Positions 16,412 through 25,755 of a DNA stretch of 64,000 bases are shown here, in pieces. The notes under the pieces are model-generated. The model was not told the DNA's origin. It worked only from the letters and a program-made list of their open reading frames with translations, and did not search any database. The stretch's first letter is position 1. Each line of letters starts with the position of its first letter. Source of the stretch: an uncultured Pelagibacteraceae bacterium (GTDB taxonomy: Bacteria; Pseudomonadota; Alphaproteobacteria; Pelagibacterales; Pelagibacteraceae). Location: positions 82,289-146,288 of the forward strand of contig CACJLN010000002.1 of the NCBI GenBank assembly GCA_902594255.1. The letters are read 5' to 3'. A program made the position numbers and the translations under genes.

Positions 16412-18196
16412 ATGACAAAAATGACAACAGAAGAAGCTTTTGTAAAAGTTTTACAAATGCACGGTATTGAGCATGCTTTTGGTATAATTGGTTCAGCATT
16501 CATGCCTATTTCTGATATTTTTCCTGATGCCGGAATAACATTTTGGGACGTAGCTCATGAAACAAATGGTGGTTTGATTGCTGATGGTTACACAAGAGCC
16601 ACTGGAAAAATGTCTATGGTCATTGCACAAAATGGACCAGGTATAACAGGATTAGTAACACCAATTAAAACAGCTTACTGGAATCATACACCTTTGCTAT
16701 TAGTGACTCCTCAAGCTGCTAATAAAACAATGGGTCAAGGTGGTTTTCAAGAAGTAGAGCAAATGAATTTATTTAAGGATATGGTCTGTTATCAAGAAGA
16801 GGTTAGAGATCCTTCAAGAATGGCTGAGGTATTAAACAGAGTTATTGAAAAAGCAATACGAGGCTCAGCACCAGCACAAATAAATGTTCCAAGAGACTAT
16901 TGGTGTCAAGTAATTGATATCGAGCTTCCTCCAATCGTAAGATTAGAGAGGCAGGGCGGAGGAGAAGATGCAATTTCAAAAGCAGCAGAGCTATTATCAA
17001 AAGCAAAATTTCCAGTTATTTTATCTGGGGCAGGAGTTGTGATCGGAGGTGCTATCGAAGAAACTAAAAAGTTAGCTGAAAAACTTGACTCACCAGTTTG
17101 TTCTGGTTATCAGCACAACGATAGTTTTCCTGGCAGCCATCCTTTAGCAGTTGGACCGTTAGGTTATAATGGATCAAAAGCTGCAATGGAACTAATTTCA
17201 AAAGCAGATGTTGTTTTAGCACTAGGAACAAGATTAAATCCTTTTTCAACTTTACCAGGATATGGAATTGACTATTGGCCAAAGAGCGCAAGTATAATTC
17301 AGGTAGATATGAATCCAGATAGAATTGGATTAACAAAAAAGGTTACAGTTGGAATAAGTGGGGATGCAAAGTTAGTGGCTAAGCAAATTTTAGAAAAATT
17401 ATCCTCAAAGGCTGGAGATACAGATAGACAACAAAGAAGAGATTTAATTCACCAAACTAAATCAGCATGGTTACAAAAATTGTCAAGTTTAGATCATGAA
17501 GATGATGATGAAGGAACAGTTTGGAATAAAGAAGCAAGAGAAAGAGATGCCGATAGAATGTCGCCAAGACAAGCATGGAGAGCAATCCAAGCAGGTATGC
17601 CTGAAGATGTAATTATTTCTAGTGATATTGGAAATAATTGTGCAATTGGTAATGCTTATCCAACTTTTGAAAAACCAAGAAAATATTTAGCTCCTGGTCT
17701 TTTTGGTCCATGTGGCTATGGTTTTCCCTCAATCTTAGGTGCAAAAATTGGATGTCCTGATACACCTGTAATTGGTTTTGCAGGAGATGGAGCTTTTGGA
17801 ATTAGCATGAATGAAATGAGTTCTTGCGCAAGAGAAGAATGGCCAGCCATTACTATGGTTATATTTAGAAATTATCAATGGGGTGCAGAAAAAAGAAATA
17901 CCACTCTTTGGTTTGATAATAATTTTGTTGGAACAGAGCTTGATCCAGAATTAAGTTTTGCAAAAGTAGCAGATGCATGTGGTTTAAAGGGTGTGACTGT
18001 TAAAACTATGGATGAAACTACTGCAGCAATCAAGCAGTCTTGTGAAGATCAAAAGAAAGGTGTAACAACATTTATTGAGGTAATTTTAAATCAAGAGTTG
18101 GGCGAACCTTTCAGAAGAGATGCAATGAAAAAACCAGTAAGAGTTGCTGGTATTAAAAAAGAGGATATGAAAAAGCAACCCTCTTTAAACTCTTAA
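16412..18196 (+). CDS. xsc: Sulfoacetaldehyde acetyltransferase
   Basis: Xsc is a thiamine-diphosphate enzyme that turns sulfoacetaldehyde and phosphate into acetyl phosphate and sulfite, the common desulfonation step for taurine, isethionate and related sulfonates. The 594-aa protein starts MTKMTTEEAFVKVLQMHGIE and has FGIIGSAFMPISDIFP, ETNGGLIADGYTRATGKM, GPGITGLVTPIKTAYWNHTP, and the cofactor motif GDGAFG to FRN at about 455-487 (GDG...N). The segment FRNYQWGAEKRN and the 'GSAFMPISD' region distinguish Xsc from acetolactate synthase and glyoxylate carboligase. It is preceded by a modest Shine-Dalgarno (GAAAGG). No phosphotransacetylase or taurine transaminase gene is in the window. Confidence 0.95.
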   Translation: MTKMTTEEAFVKVLQMHGIEHAFGIIGSAFMPISDIFPDAGITFWDVAHETNGGLIADGYTRATGKMSMVIAQNGPGITGLVTPIKTAYWNHTPLLLVTPQAANKTMGQGGFQEVEQMNLFKDMVCYQEEVRDPSRMAEVLNRVIEKAIRGSAPAQINVPRDYWCQVIDIELPPIVRLERQGGGEDAISKAAELLSKAKFPVILSGAGVVIGGAIEETKKLAEKLDSPVCSGYQHNDSFPGSHPLAVGPLGYNGSKAAMELISKADVVLALGTRLNPFSTLPGYGIDYWPKSASIIQVDMNPDRIGLTKKVTVGISGDAKLVAKQILEKLSSKAGDTDRQQRRDLIHQTKSAWLQKLSSLDHEDDDEGTVWNKEARERDADRMSPRQAWRAIQAGMPEDVIISSDIGNNCAIGNAYPTFEKPRKYLAPGLFGPCGYGFPSILGAKIGCPDTPVIGFAGDGAFGISMNEMSSCAREEWPAITMVIFRNYQWGAEKRNTTLWFDNNFVGTELDPELSFAKVADACGLKGVTVKTMDETTAAIKQSCEDQKKGVTTFIEVILNQELGEPFRRDAMKKPVRVAGIKKEDMKKQPSLNS

Positions 18197-18235
18197 CATC
18201 TTTAAACTAATCAACAATTAGCGTAATCTTTTTTA

Positions 18236-19933
18236 ATGAATAAGATTCTTTCAAGTTTAATTATTTTAATGATTTTTTTTGCGTGGTGGTGCGCATTAAT
18301 AATTGGATTATCTTGGGACGAATATTTTCACCATATTAACGGCCTAGTAAGATATAATTTTTTAACATCCTTGGGTGATTTTCAGAAATTTGAGTTTAGG
18401 AACAATAAATTTTATCCAGGACTGTATGACACTATTTCATATGCTTTTGGACAAATCTTTCTTTTTATTAATAAAAAGTTTTACGTGCAAAATATTGATT
18501 TAATTATGCATATGGTAAATATCTCTTTTTCATCATTAAGTATTTTGGGATTATATTTATTAACTAAAGAAATATTTAATAAAAAGATTGCATTGTTTTC
18601 AGTATTATTGACTTTACTTAATCCCTTCTTTTTTGGCCACATGGGAATGAATTCAAAAGATATTATCGTTTTTTTTAGCTTTATATGGTTTTGTTATTTC
18701 TTTTATCTTTACTGTAAAGATGATGAAAAAATATTTAAAAATTTAATCTTAGCATCTTTGTGCGTTGGATTTGGGTGTGGGGTAAGATTGACATTTTTAA
18801 TTGTAATTTTTCCAGCCGTTATACTTGGTTTCATTTTTTTAATTAAAAAATATAAGTCAAATTATTTAACTTTAGTTAAAAGACTTTCTTTACATATCCC
18901 AATTGTTTTTATAATTACAATATTTTTAGTAATTTTATGTTGGCCACATTTTATTGTAGAACTACAGAAAGGTAATTTTATTGAATTTACCTCACTTATA
19001 ATTAAAAACACAATTAACTGGATCGATGGACCAAAAATTGGCTTGATAAACGGAGAATTCTATGAGGTATTCAACACACCTAAAACTTATTTTTTAGATC
19101 TAATTATTTTCAGATTACCGTTTTATCTCACTTTTTTATTAATATGCTCTTATTTTTTGATTTTTTCAAAAAAAAAAACCATTAACAATGAAATAGAAAA
19201 TTTTGATAAAAAATTTATTTCATTAAATATTATTGCCTTTTTTCCTATATGTTTAGCATTAATTCTAAGCGTAAATGTTTATGATAATTTAAGATTGTTT
19301 TTATTTATAATTCCATTTTTGAGTATAATTTCATCTATATCTTTAAATTATTTTTTTGAAAATTTCAAAAGTTATACACAAATAAAAGTTGTTACAGTTT
19401 TTGTATTCTTTTTATTTTCTTTATCATTTTATAGATTTATTATTCTCACACCATATCAATATACTTATGTAAACTATTCTTATTTAAAATTTGAAAATAG
19501 TATAGGAAAGTTTGAACATGATTATTGGGGCTCATCATACAAGGAATTAGTGAAAAAAATTAAACAAAAATATAGTAAAGAAGAAATAGATAAATTTAAA
19601 ATAGCTGATTGTGGAGGTGGTGACTACACTCTTGTTTATTATTTGAATAAATATTTAGGAGTTAAAAAAACTTTCAGTAATATCGATGTATTAGATCAAG
19701 CAACTCATATTGTGATGAATAATAGAGCTTTTTTAGATGTATTTGAAAATGAACATGTAAAGGATTTAGTTGATGAGAAGGGAGCTATGTTGCTTACTGA
19801 TATGGAAAAAGTATCAAGGGCTCCTAATATACGTCAAACATGTTTTGACTATAAGCCATTCAGTGGAAAAAATGCTGTTGTTGTTTCAAGAGATGGTCTG
19901 CCACTTACGATTTTCAGAGAAGTAGATAAATAG
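18236..19933 (+). CDS. GT-C fold membrane glycosyltransferase (PMT/ArnT-like)
   Basis: This 565-aa protein has a hydrophobic N-terminal helix, then about ten more helices to residue 400, and a soluble C-terminal domain of about 150 residues. The acidic pair Asp-Glu in LSWDEYFHHING right after helix 1 (residues 27-29) is the hallmark catalytic motif of GT-C enzymes such as protein O-mannosyltransferases and ArnT, which transfer sugars from lipid-phosphate donors on the outer face. A second conserved region is NPFFFGHMGMNSKDI (near 132). Acceptor and sugar are unknown. It is 39 bases after xsc but functionally unrelated, and converges on the hydratase gene. Confidence 0.75.
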   Translation: MNKILSSLIILMIFFAWWCALIIGLSWDEYFHHINGLVRYNFLTSLGDFQKFEFRNNKFYPGLYDTISYAFGQIFLFINKKFYVQNIDLIMHMVNISFSSLSILGLYLLTKEIFNKKIALFSVLLTLLNPFFFGHMGMNSKDIIVFFSFIWFCYFFYLYCKDDEKIFKNLILASLCVGFGCGVRLTFLIVIFPAVILGFIFLIKKYKSNYLTLVKRLSLHIPIVFIITIFLVILCWPHFIVELQKGNFIEFTSLIIKNTINWIDGPKIGLINGEFYEVFNTPKTYFLDLIIFRLPFYLTFLLICSYFLIFSKKKTINNEIENFDKKFISLNIIAFFPICLALILSVNVYDNLRLFLFIIPFLSIISSISLNYFFENFKSYTQIKVVTVFVFFLFSLSFYRFIILTPYQYTYVNYSYLKFENSIGKFEHDYWGSSYKELVKKIKQKYSKEEIDKFKIADCGGGDYTLVYYLNKYLGVKKTFSNIDVLDQATHIVMNNRAFLDVFENEHVKDLVDEKGAMLLTDMEKVSRAPNIRQTCFDYKPFSGKNAVVVSRDGLPLTIFREVDK

Positions 19934-19936
19934 TAT

Positions 19937-20710
19937 TTACTTTATAACTGCTTTAACTGATCCCAATTTATCTATTTTTCCAATGAAAATACCTTTACCT
20001 TTGGTTGGGACAACTCCAACAGTCGACCCCGTAAAAACCCAAAAATCTTTATTTAGATTTTTTTTGTCTTTCTTAACTTTGTTTAAAACAAATCTTAATG
20101 AATTTAATGGATTTATATAAACAGTGTTTGTATTCCCATTCACACTTTGATTGATTTTTTTATTAGAAATATTTGTTTTTAAATTACCAACATTAATTTT
20201 TTTATATTTTTTTTTTGATCCAATTAAAAATTTTATGTTAGCACCAAAATCACTACACAAATCACCAAAAGAAGTAATTCCTTTTTTTCTTTGCCTGTAG
20301 CCCACAACTTCAATACATGGAGCTATATGAGAAATGTATTTAGATATATTTTTCATTGTAATAACACCTTTAGTTGAGAAAAAAGATTTTTTAATTTTAT
20401 AACAAACTTCAAGCTCTATACCTAAAGTCGACTTATTTATTTTTACACTTTTGCCGTTTTTTAAAACATTTCTGTTATAGACTGAGGCATAAAAAGGTTC
20501 TTTTTCTTTTAATTTTTTTATAAGAGGAATACCCGTCCCAGCTGCTTTAAAACCAATGACTGGAAGTTTGATTTTACTTTCACATAATTTTCGTAATTTT
20601 TGAGCCTCATTTATTTTTTTACAAAATTTTGATGGTATTGGAGCAATGATCTTATTTTTTAAAAAGGCATTGACTAATTTATCAGATGTTTTTTCAATTA
20701 AAGATTTCAT
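19937..20710 (-). CDS. 2-keto-4-pentenoate hydratase-like protein (FAH superfamily)
   Basis: A 257-aa protein of the MhpD/fumarylacetoacetate hydrolase superfamily. Recognisable parts are PVIGFKAAGTG (near residues 49-59), LGIELEVCYKI (the acidic metal-binding segment, about 97-107), APCIEVVGYRQ (about 131-141) and the C-terminal WVFTGSTVGVVPTKGKG. These supply the Glu/Asp ligands of a divalent metal in hydratases that act on 2-oxo-4-enoates or 4-oxalocrotonate. The sequence is Lys-rich and diverged. It is the last gene of the minus operon headed by a GMC oxidoreductase, so a catabolic substrate is possible but unidentified. Confidence 0.75.
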   Translation of the reverse strand: MKSLIEKTSDKLVNAFLKNKIIAPIPSKFCKKINEAQKLRKLCESKIKLPVIGFKAAGTGIPLIKKLKEKEPFYASVYNRNVLKNGKSVKINKSTLGIELEVCYKIKKSFFSTKGVITMKNISKYISHIAPCIEVVGYRQRKKGITSFGDLCSDFGANIKFLIGSKKKYKKINVGNLKTNISNKKINQSVNGNTNTVYINPLNSLRFVLNKVKKDKKNLNKDFWVFTGSTVGVVPTKGKGIFIGKIDKLGSVKAVIK

Positions 20711-20714
20711 AATT

Positions 20715-21518
20715 CTAGTTTAATACCGACATTGGGTCGAGTCTAGTCTGAAACCAATTAATCCTAAAATCTAAATGAGGCCCTGTGGATCTACCAGTTG
20801 AACCAACGGTACCAATTATATCACCTTGATTTATTTTATCTCCAACAGAAACCATTACATTCTCAAGATGAGAATAGATTGTTGATATTCCATGTCCGTG
20901 ATCCATAATAATTGTACCTCCAGTATAATAAAGATCATCCTCAGCCATTGTAACTGTACCAGATCCGGAGGATTTAATCATTGTTCCTTGTTTGGCAGCA
21001 ATGTCAATTCCATAGTGAGGCCATTTCGGTTTACCGTTTAAAATCCTTTGGCTTCCATAAACCCCACTAATAATTCCCTCAACTGGCATGATAAATTGAT
21101 TTTTAAAAAAAGGTAAGTCAGAATTAATTGATCTTGCTTTTCCAATTTTATTATTTTCATCCTTAATTCTCTTATAAACAGACTCTGGTGGTGTTACTTT
21201 ACTCTCTTCAAGTCCATCAATTCTTTGAACATTATATTTTCGTTTTAAAACTTTTTTGATTATTTTTTCTTTTTTTCCATTTTGAATCTTTGTAATTGTT
21301 AAATCAAATTTTCTATCTCGATCAATTCCAAAAACAAAGTAACCATCATTTGAAACTTTTACTTCTTTTTTATCTATTATAATTTTTGCTGAAGGATTAG
21401 TAATTCCAACAATATAATGACCTTGTAGGAATTTGCCCTCAAATTCTATAGCATTTGAATGAGCTGATATTAAAAAGATTATTAAACAGAATAATCTAAA
21501 TTTTATTTTGCTGTCCAT
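20715..21518 (-). CDS. M23 family metallopeptidase (LytM-type), probably secreted
   Basis: A 267-aa protein with a signal peptide (about residues 1-23, LFCLIIFLISAHSNA), a beta-rich N-terminal domain, and a C-terminal LytM/M23 domain. Ligand motifs are HYGID (His168, Asp172), the catalytic-type IYSHL (His217) and GPHLDF (His248). In classical M23 enzymes the last motif is HxH; here the second position is Asp250, so the zinc set is altered. M23 proteins cut peptidoglycan cross-links or, when inactive, activate amidases. It overlaps the SDR gene by 16 bases and is followed by the hydratase after 4 bases. Confidence 0.88.
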   Translation of the reverse strand: MDSKIKFRLFCLIIFLISAHSNAIEFEGKFLQGHYIVGITNPSAKIIIDKKEVKVSNDGYFVFGIDRDRKFDLTITKIQNGKKEKIIKKVLKRKYNVQRIDGLEESKVTPPESVYKRIKDENNKIGKARSINSDLPFFKNQFIMPVEGIISGVYGSQRILNGKPKWPHYGIDIAAKQGTMIKSSGSGTVTMAEDDLYYTGGTIIMDHGHGISTIYSHLENVMVSVGDKINQGDIIGTVGSTGRSTGPHLDFRINWFQTRLDPMSVLN

Positions 21519-22270
21519 CCACCATCAACTAATAATGAAGTGCCTGTAATCATGGATGCAGCATCTGAAGCCAAAAAGACCACAGCTGATGCTACTTCAG
21601 ATAACTCTGCAAACCTTCCTAAAGGGATATTATTCAACATATCTCGTTTAAATTTCTTGTCTTTTAAAAATTTTTTAGTCATTGGAGTTACAACAAATGT
21701 CGGGCAAACCGTATTTACTCTAATATTATATTTTGCAAGATCAATTGACATTCCTTTTGTTAAACCTTCTAAACCAAATTTATTCATATTGTATACACTT
21801 CTTATAGGGCCACCAACATGACCCATTTGAGAGGACATATTTACAATAGAACCGCCTATTTTTTTTCTATTTTTAGATTTAATCATTTTTAATGCACAAA
21901 GATGAGCCAAGTTAAAACTTGCTATTGTATTTATTTTTACCATATATTCCATATCTTCCTTTTTAACTTTGGTAAAATGCGCTGGTCTATTATTTCCAGC
22001 ATTGTTAATTAAGATGTCTATTCTTGACTGTTTATTAATGATTTTTTTTATTTCATTATAATCTGTGATATCACAAACATAAGATTTACAATTTGATCTA
22101 AATTTTTTTATTTTCTTAGAAACTTCGTTTAAATCCTTATTGGTTCTGCTGATTATGATCAAATTTGCACCAGCCTCAGCTAAAGCAATCGCGCACGCTC
22201 TGCCAATACCTTTGCCAGCACCTGTCACAACTGCAGTTTTATTTCTAAAATTATAATTTTTAAGGAACAT
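21503..22270 (-). CDS. Short-chain dehydrogenase/reductase
   Basis: A 255-aa classical SDR. The Rossmann motif TGAGKGIG is at residues 16-23, the structural motif NNAG near 90, the Ser of the triad in IVNMSSQMG, and YNMNK supplies catalytic Tyr and Lys. The C-terminus GTSLLVDGGWTAK is typical of FabG-like enzymes. An acidic or basic cofactor-selecting residue after beta-2 (ISRTNK) suggests NADP(H) preference, though this is weak evidence. It sits between TerC and the M23 peptidase in a tightly overlapping operon. Substrate is unknown; oxidation of a hydroxy acid or sulfonate alcohol is possible in this neighbourhood. Confidence 0.85.
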   Translation of the reverse strand: MFLKNYNFRNKTAVVTGAGKGIGRACAIALAEAGANLIIISRTNKDLNEVSKKIKKFRSNCKSYVCDITDYNEIKKIINKQSRIDILINNAGNNRPAHFTKVKKEDMEYMVKINTIASFNLAHLCALKMIKSKNRKKIGGSIVNMSSQMGHVGGPIRSVYNMNKFGLEGLTKGMSIDLAKYNIRVNTVCPTFVVTPMTKKFLKDKKFKRDMLNNIPLGRFAELSEVASAVVFLASDAASMITGTSLLVDGGWTAK

Positions 22271-22863
22271 TATAAAAATAATATTTTAATATCAGTGTAA
22301 ATCAACTCAATAGCAACAATAAGAATTGCTAATAAACCAGCCCAAGCTATCCATTTATACTTTTTAATCCAGTTGGATATTAACGTTGCAGCAGTTGCCA
22401 TTAAAACAATTGATAAAACCAGTCCAAAAACTAGCAAATAATAGTGATCTCCAGCTGCCCCAGCAACACCCAAAACATTATCCAAACTCATTGTAAAATC
22501 AGCAAGTAGAATAGTCCAAATTGCTTTCATGAAGCTAGAGTTGTCTACTTGAATATCATCTTGATGACTTGAACCTTTCACAACATCAACATAAAGTTTA
22601 TAAACTATATAAAGAAGAAGAAGACCACCAATTAATCTTAGACCCGTAATTTGTAACAAGTAAGCAGTTAGTAATGTTAATATAATTCTTAATACAACAG
22701 CACCACCTATGCCCCAAAAAATAATTTTTTTTCTCTGTTCTAGTGGAAATTTGGAGGCAACCATTCCAATAATGATTGCATTATCACCAGCAAGCACAAG
22801 ATCTATTAAGATAATTTGCGTTAAAATAGTAATTTGCTCTGGCGTAACAAAATCAGATAGCAT
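22270..22863 (-). CDS. TerC family integral membrane protein
   Basis: A 197-aa membrane protein with about seven helices. The TerC pattern is clear: LIDLVLAGDNAIIIGMVAS in the first part and the repeated acidic element ILLADFTMSLDNVLGVAG in the second, which places conserved Asp residues in two membrane segments. TerC proteins are linked to metal ion (often Mn2+) export and to metallation of secreted proteins. It shares one base with the GMC stop and one base with the SDR start, so all three are probably translated as a coupled unit. Its metal role could serve the M23 enzyme in the same operon, which is inference. Confidence 0.9.
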   Translation of the reverse strand: MLSDFVTPEQITILTQIILIDLVLAGDNAIIIGMVASKFPLEQRKKIIFWGIGGAVVLRIILTLLTAYLLQITGLRLIGGLLLLYIVYKLYVDVVKGSSHQDDIQVDNSSFMKAIWTILLADFTMSLDNVLGVAGAAGDHYYLLVFGLVLSIVLMATAATLISNWIKKYKWIAWAGLLAILIVAIELIYTDIKILFL

Positions 22864-24458
22864 TAACCTCTAAGTATCATATCAGCACCTTTTTCTGCAA
22901 TCATTATTGTTGGTGCATTTGTATTACCTGAAGTTATATTAGGCATTATTGAGGCATCAATCACTCTTAAATTTTTTAAACCTTTTACTCTAAGTGTTTC
23001 ATCGACCACTGCCATGTCGTCTTGACCCATTTTACAAGTACCAACAGGATGAAAAATAGTTTGAGCATAATCTGAGCCAGCTTTTACTAATTCCTCATCA
23101 TCATTAATATTTATGCCAGGTCTATATTCTTCAGGTCTATATTTTTTAAAAGTTTCAGACTCCATAATAATTTTTCTTGTAAGTTTTAATCCTTTTGCGG
23201 CAATCATTCTATCATGTTGAGTTGAAAGATAATTGAGTTTTACTTTTGCGTAAACTCTTGAGTCTTTATTTGTAATATTAACAAAACCTCTACTAGTCGG
23301 TCTAATATTAGATACTGTTGGAGTAAATGCATGAAAGTCATGATTTTTAGTTGCACCTAAAGTATCCATACTCATAGGCTGAACATGCCATTGCAGATCT
23401 GGTAATTCAACAGATGGATCACTTTTAGCAAACATACACATTTGACTAGCACCCATCGTCATTGGTCCACTTCGATTAAAAACATACTCAAGACCAATCA
23501 TTAGTTTACCAAATAAACTATTAACTTTTTTATTTAAAGATTTTAATCCATGAATTTTATAAATCGGTCTAAACATGAGATGATCCTGAAGATTTTCTCC
23601 AACCCCTTTTAGATCATGAGTCACATCTATACCTAAATTTTTTAATTTATCGGAGTTACCAATTCCAGATACCTGTAAAATTTGTGGCGAACCAATTGAT
23701 CCTGATGAAAGAATAATTTCTTTATTTGCTAATATCTTTTTAAGTTCATTTCCTTGCCAGTACTCAACACTTTTAGCTATTTTATTTTCAAAGTTTATTT
23801 TTTTTACATGTGCATTGGTGATTATATTGAGATTATTTCTATTTTTAATAGGATTTAAATATCCAACAGCTGTACTACATCTGAAACCATCTTTTTCAGT
23901 GACTTGAAAATAACCACATCCATGATTATCGCCGGTATTAAAATCCCTTGTTTTTGGAATTCCAAATTCTTCAGCTGCATTTTGAAACTCATTTAATAAT
24001 GGGAGTTGAATTCTTTGATCAGATACAGACAGAGGTCCGCCAACACCGTGAAAATCGTCTTTTCCACGCTCTTGATTTTCTGCTTTAATAAAATAGGGGA
24101 GAACATCATCCCATCCCCAGCCAGTATTACCTAATTGACGCCAGATATCATAATCTCTACTTTGTCCTCTGATATATAAAAGACCATTTATAGCTGAACT
24201 GCCCCCTAAAGTTTTTCCTCTAGGATAACGAATTGAACGGTTATTCATTGTTTCATCAGGCTCTGTTTTATAACACCAATCCACAGATGGGTTGTGCATA
24301 GTTTTAAAATATCCAACAGGTATGTGTATCCAGGGATAGTTATCTTTGCCACCAGCCTCAATTAATAAAACTTTATTTTGAGAATTTTCAGAAAGACGAT
24401 TTGCGAGAACACATCCTGCAGATCCAGCACCAATGATTATAAAATCAAAATTTTCCAT
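22863..24458 (-). CDS. GMC family FAD-dependent oxidoreductase (choline dehydrogenase-like)
   Basis: A 531-aa flavoprotein of the glucose-methanol-choline family. The FAD motif IIGAGSAGCVLANRLSE is at residues 7-23, the GMC signature 1 is in YPRGKTLGGSSAINGLLYIR (near 78-97), signature 2 in GSIGSPQILQVSGIG (near 254-268), and the catalytic His region is HPVGTCKMG near 467. Members oxidise primary alcohols such as choline, and isethionate dehydrogenase IseJ is also of this family. It heads the five-gene minus operon and is divergent from the TRAP transporter genes across 133 bases. With xsc 4.7 kb away, isethionate is a testable candidate substrate; choline or another alcohol is equally allowed by the motifs. 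Confidence 0.88.
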   Translation of the reverse strand: MENFDFIIIGAGSAGCVLANRLSENSQNKVLLIEAGGKDNYPWIHIPVGYFKTMHNPSVDWCYKTEPDETMNNRSIRYPRGKTLGGSSAINGLLYIRGQSRDYDIWRQLGNTGWGWDDVLPYFIKAENQERGKDDFHGVGGPLSVSDQRIQLPLLNEFQNAAEEFGIPKTRDFNTGDNHGCGYFQVTEKDGFRCSTAVGYLNPIKNRNNLNIITNAHVKKINFENKIAKSVEYWQGNELKKILANKEIILSSGSIGSPQILQVSGIGNSDKLKNLGIDVTHDLKGVGENLQDHLMFRPIYKIHGLKSLNKKVNSLFGKLMIGLEYVFNRSGPMTMGASQMCMFAKSDPSVELPDLQWHVQPMSMDTLGATKNHDFHAFTPTVSNIRPTSRGFVNITNKDSRVYAKVKLNYLSTQHDRMIAAKGLKLTRKIIMESETFKKYRPEEYRPGININDDEELVKAGSDYAQTIFHPVGTCKMGQDDMAVVDETLRVKGLKNLRVIDASIMPNITSGNTNAPTIMIAEKGADMILRG

Positions 24459-24591
24459 CTCAAGTTGAATAGTTTTTTTAATTAAACTTATTTAATGATG
24501 TTTACAACTATATCAATTAATTGTCACTTGTGTCAGCTTTGTTTTTCTGATTACATCAATATGTTAAATTTAACTAACAAGAGGAATAATA

Positions 24592-25686
24592 ATGAAAAAA
24601 ATCATTTCAATGTTATTTGCAACAATTTTAGTTCTTGGATTTACATCAAGCGCTAATGCTGCAAAAACATTAAAGTGTCAAACTGTTCTTAACACTAAGG
24701 CCGACGAGGTTAAAATGTTAAAGGACTTTACTGATACTGTAACTGAATTAACTAGTGGATCATTAAAATTTGAAATTTTGCCTGCAGGCGCAGTTGTTGG
24801 AGTTAAAGAAACTCTAGATGCTGTTGATAAAGGATTAATAGACTGTGGATTCGCTTGGACCCACTATTGGTCAGGTGACCATCCTGCTGCTATGTTATTT
24901 GGTTCGCCAGTAGCTGGTGGTGGAGTAGGTATTGATAATATCGCTTTCTTATCATGGTTCCAATATGGTGGTGGTAAAGAGTTATATGATCAACTTTGGA
25001 AAGAAATGGGAAGAGATATTAAAGGATTTATGATTCAACCAGTTGGCCCAGAAGCTTTAGGTTGGTTTCCAAAACCAATTAAAGATATGGCTGACTTTAG
25101 AAAGTATAAATTTAGAACTCCTCCAGGAATTCCAGGACAAACTTATAAAGATATTGGTATAGCATCTGTTGCAATGGGTGGTGGAGATATTCTTCCAGCT
25201 CTTGAGGCAGGAACTATTGACGCTGCTGAGTGGTGTTGTCCAAAACCAGACTTAACATTTGGTTTTCAAAAAGTGTTAAAGCATTATTACTTACAAGGTT
25301 TACACCAAGTAGTCGTAAATGCTGACTTTTATATTACTGGAAAAACATACAATGCTATGAGCGCTCATGAGAAAAAGTCACTTGAGGTAGCTGCTAATGC
25401 TTCATTAGCAAAATCTTTAAGTTACAGAATCTATGAGAATGGTAAAGCTTTAAGAGAGCTAACTACGAAACATGGAGTAATTCTAGAAGATACACCTTCA
25501 GATTATTTCACAGAATATATGGCTGCAGCAAAAGCATCTTTAAATAAGAATGCTAAAGATAATAAATTTTTTAACGAGGTTTACACTTCAATGAAAAATT
25601 TTGCTGATGTTGCTGTTCCTTTCTGGAGTGGTGCTCAAATGTCTAATGCGAAGCTAGGAATGGCTCACGCGGCGACATTAAAGTAA
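24592..25686 (+). CDS. TRAP transporter substrate-binding protein (DctP family)
   Basis: A 364-aa periplasmic binding protein with a Sec signal peptide ending SANA-AK at about residue 23. The DctP/TakP fold is shown by FRKYKFRTPPGIPGQTYKD (near 191-209, containing the ligand-binding Arg) and GGDILPALEAGTIDAAEWCC (near 214-234). The 'DAAEW' form is closer to TakP-like, 2-oxoacid or mannitol/chloroaromatic-annotated binders than to C4-dicarboxylate DctP. A clear Shine-Dalgarno GAGGA at 24581-24585 and a strong hairpin right after the stop point to high expression. Ligand is not determinable here. Confidence 0.92.
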   Translation: MKKIISMLFATILVLGFTSSANAAKTLKCQTVLNTKADEVKMLKDFTDTVTELTSGSLKFEILPAGAVVGVKETLDAVDKGLIDCGFAWTHYWSGDHPAAMLFGSPVAGGGVGIDNIAFLSWFQYGGGKELYDQLWKEMGRDIKGFMIQPVGPEALGWFPKPIKDMADFRKYKFRTPPGIPGQTYKDIGIASVAMGGGDILPALEAGTIDAAEWCCPKPDLTFGFQKVLKHYYLQGLHQVVVNADFYITGKTYNAMSAHEKKSLEVAANASLAKSLSYRIYENGKALRELTTKHGVILEDTPSDYFTEYMAAAKASLNKNAKDNKFFNEVYTSMKNFADVAVPFWSGAQMSNAKLGMAHAATLK

Positions 25687-25707
25687 TCAGTAATTAATCT
25701 TGATTTT

Positions 25708-25743
25708 TTAGAGCGGACTATAAAAGTCCGCTCTAATTTTTTT
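25708..25743 (+). terminator. Rho-independent terminator/attenuator between dctP and dctQ
   Basis: A perfect 12-bp stem (25708-25719 with 25725-25736, core GAGCGGACT/AGTCCGCTC), loop ATAAA, followed by a run of seven T. It is the most stable hairpin I noticed in the window and G+C-rich for this genome. Since dctQ starts at 25756 on the same strand, it likely lets dctP mRNA accumulate above dctQM. Confidence 0.9.
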
Positions 25744-25755
25744 AACTAAAATTTT

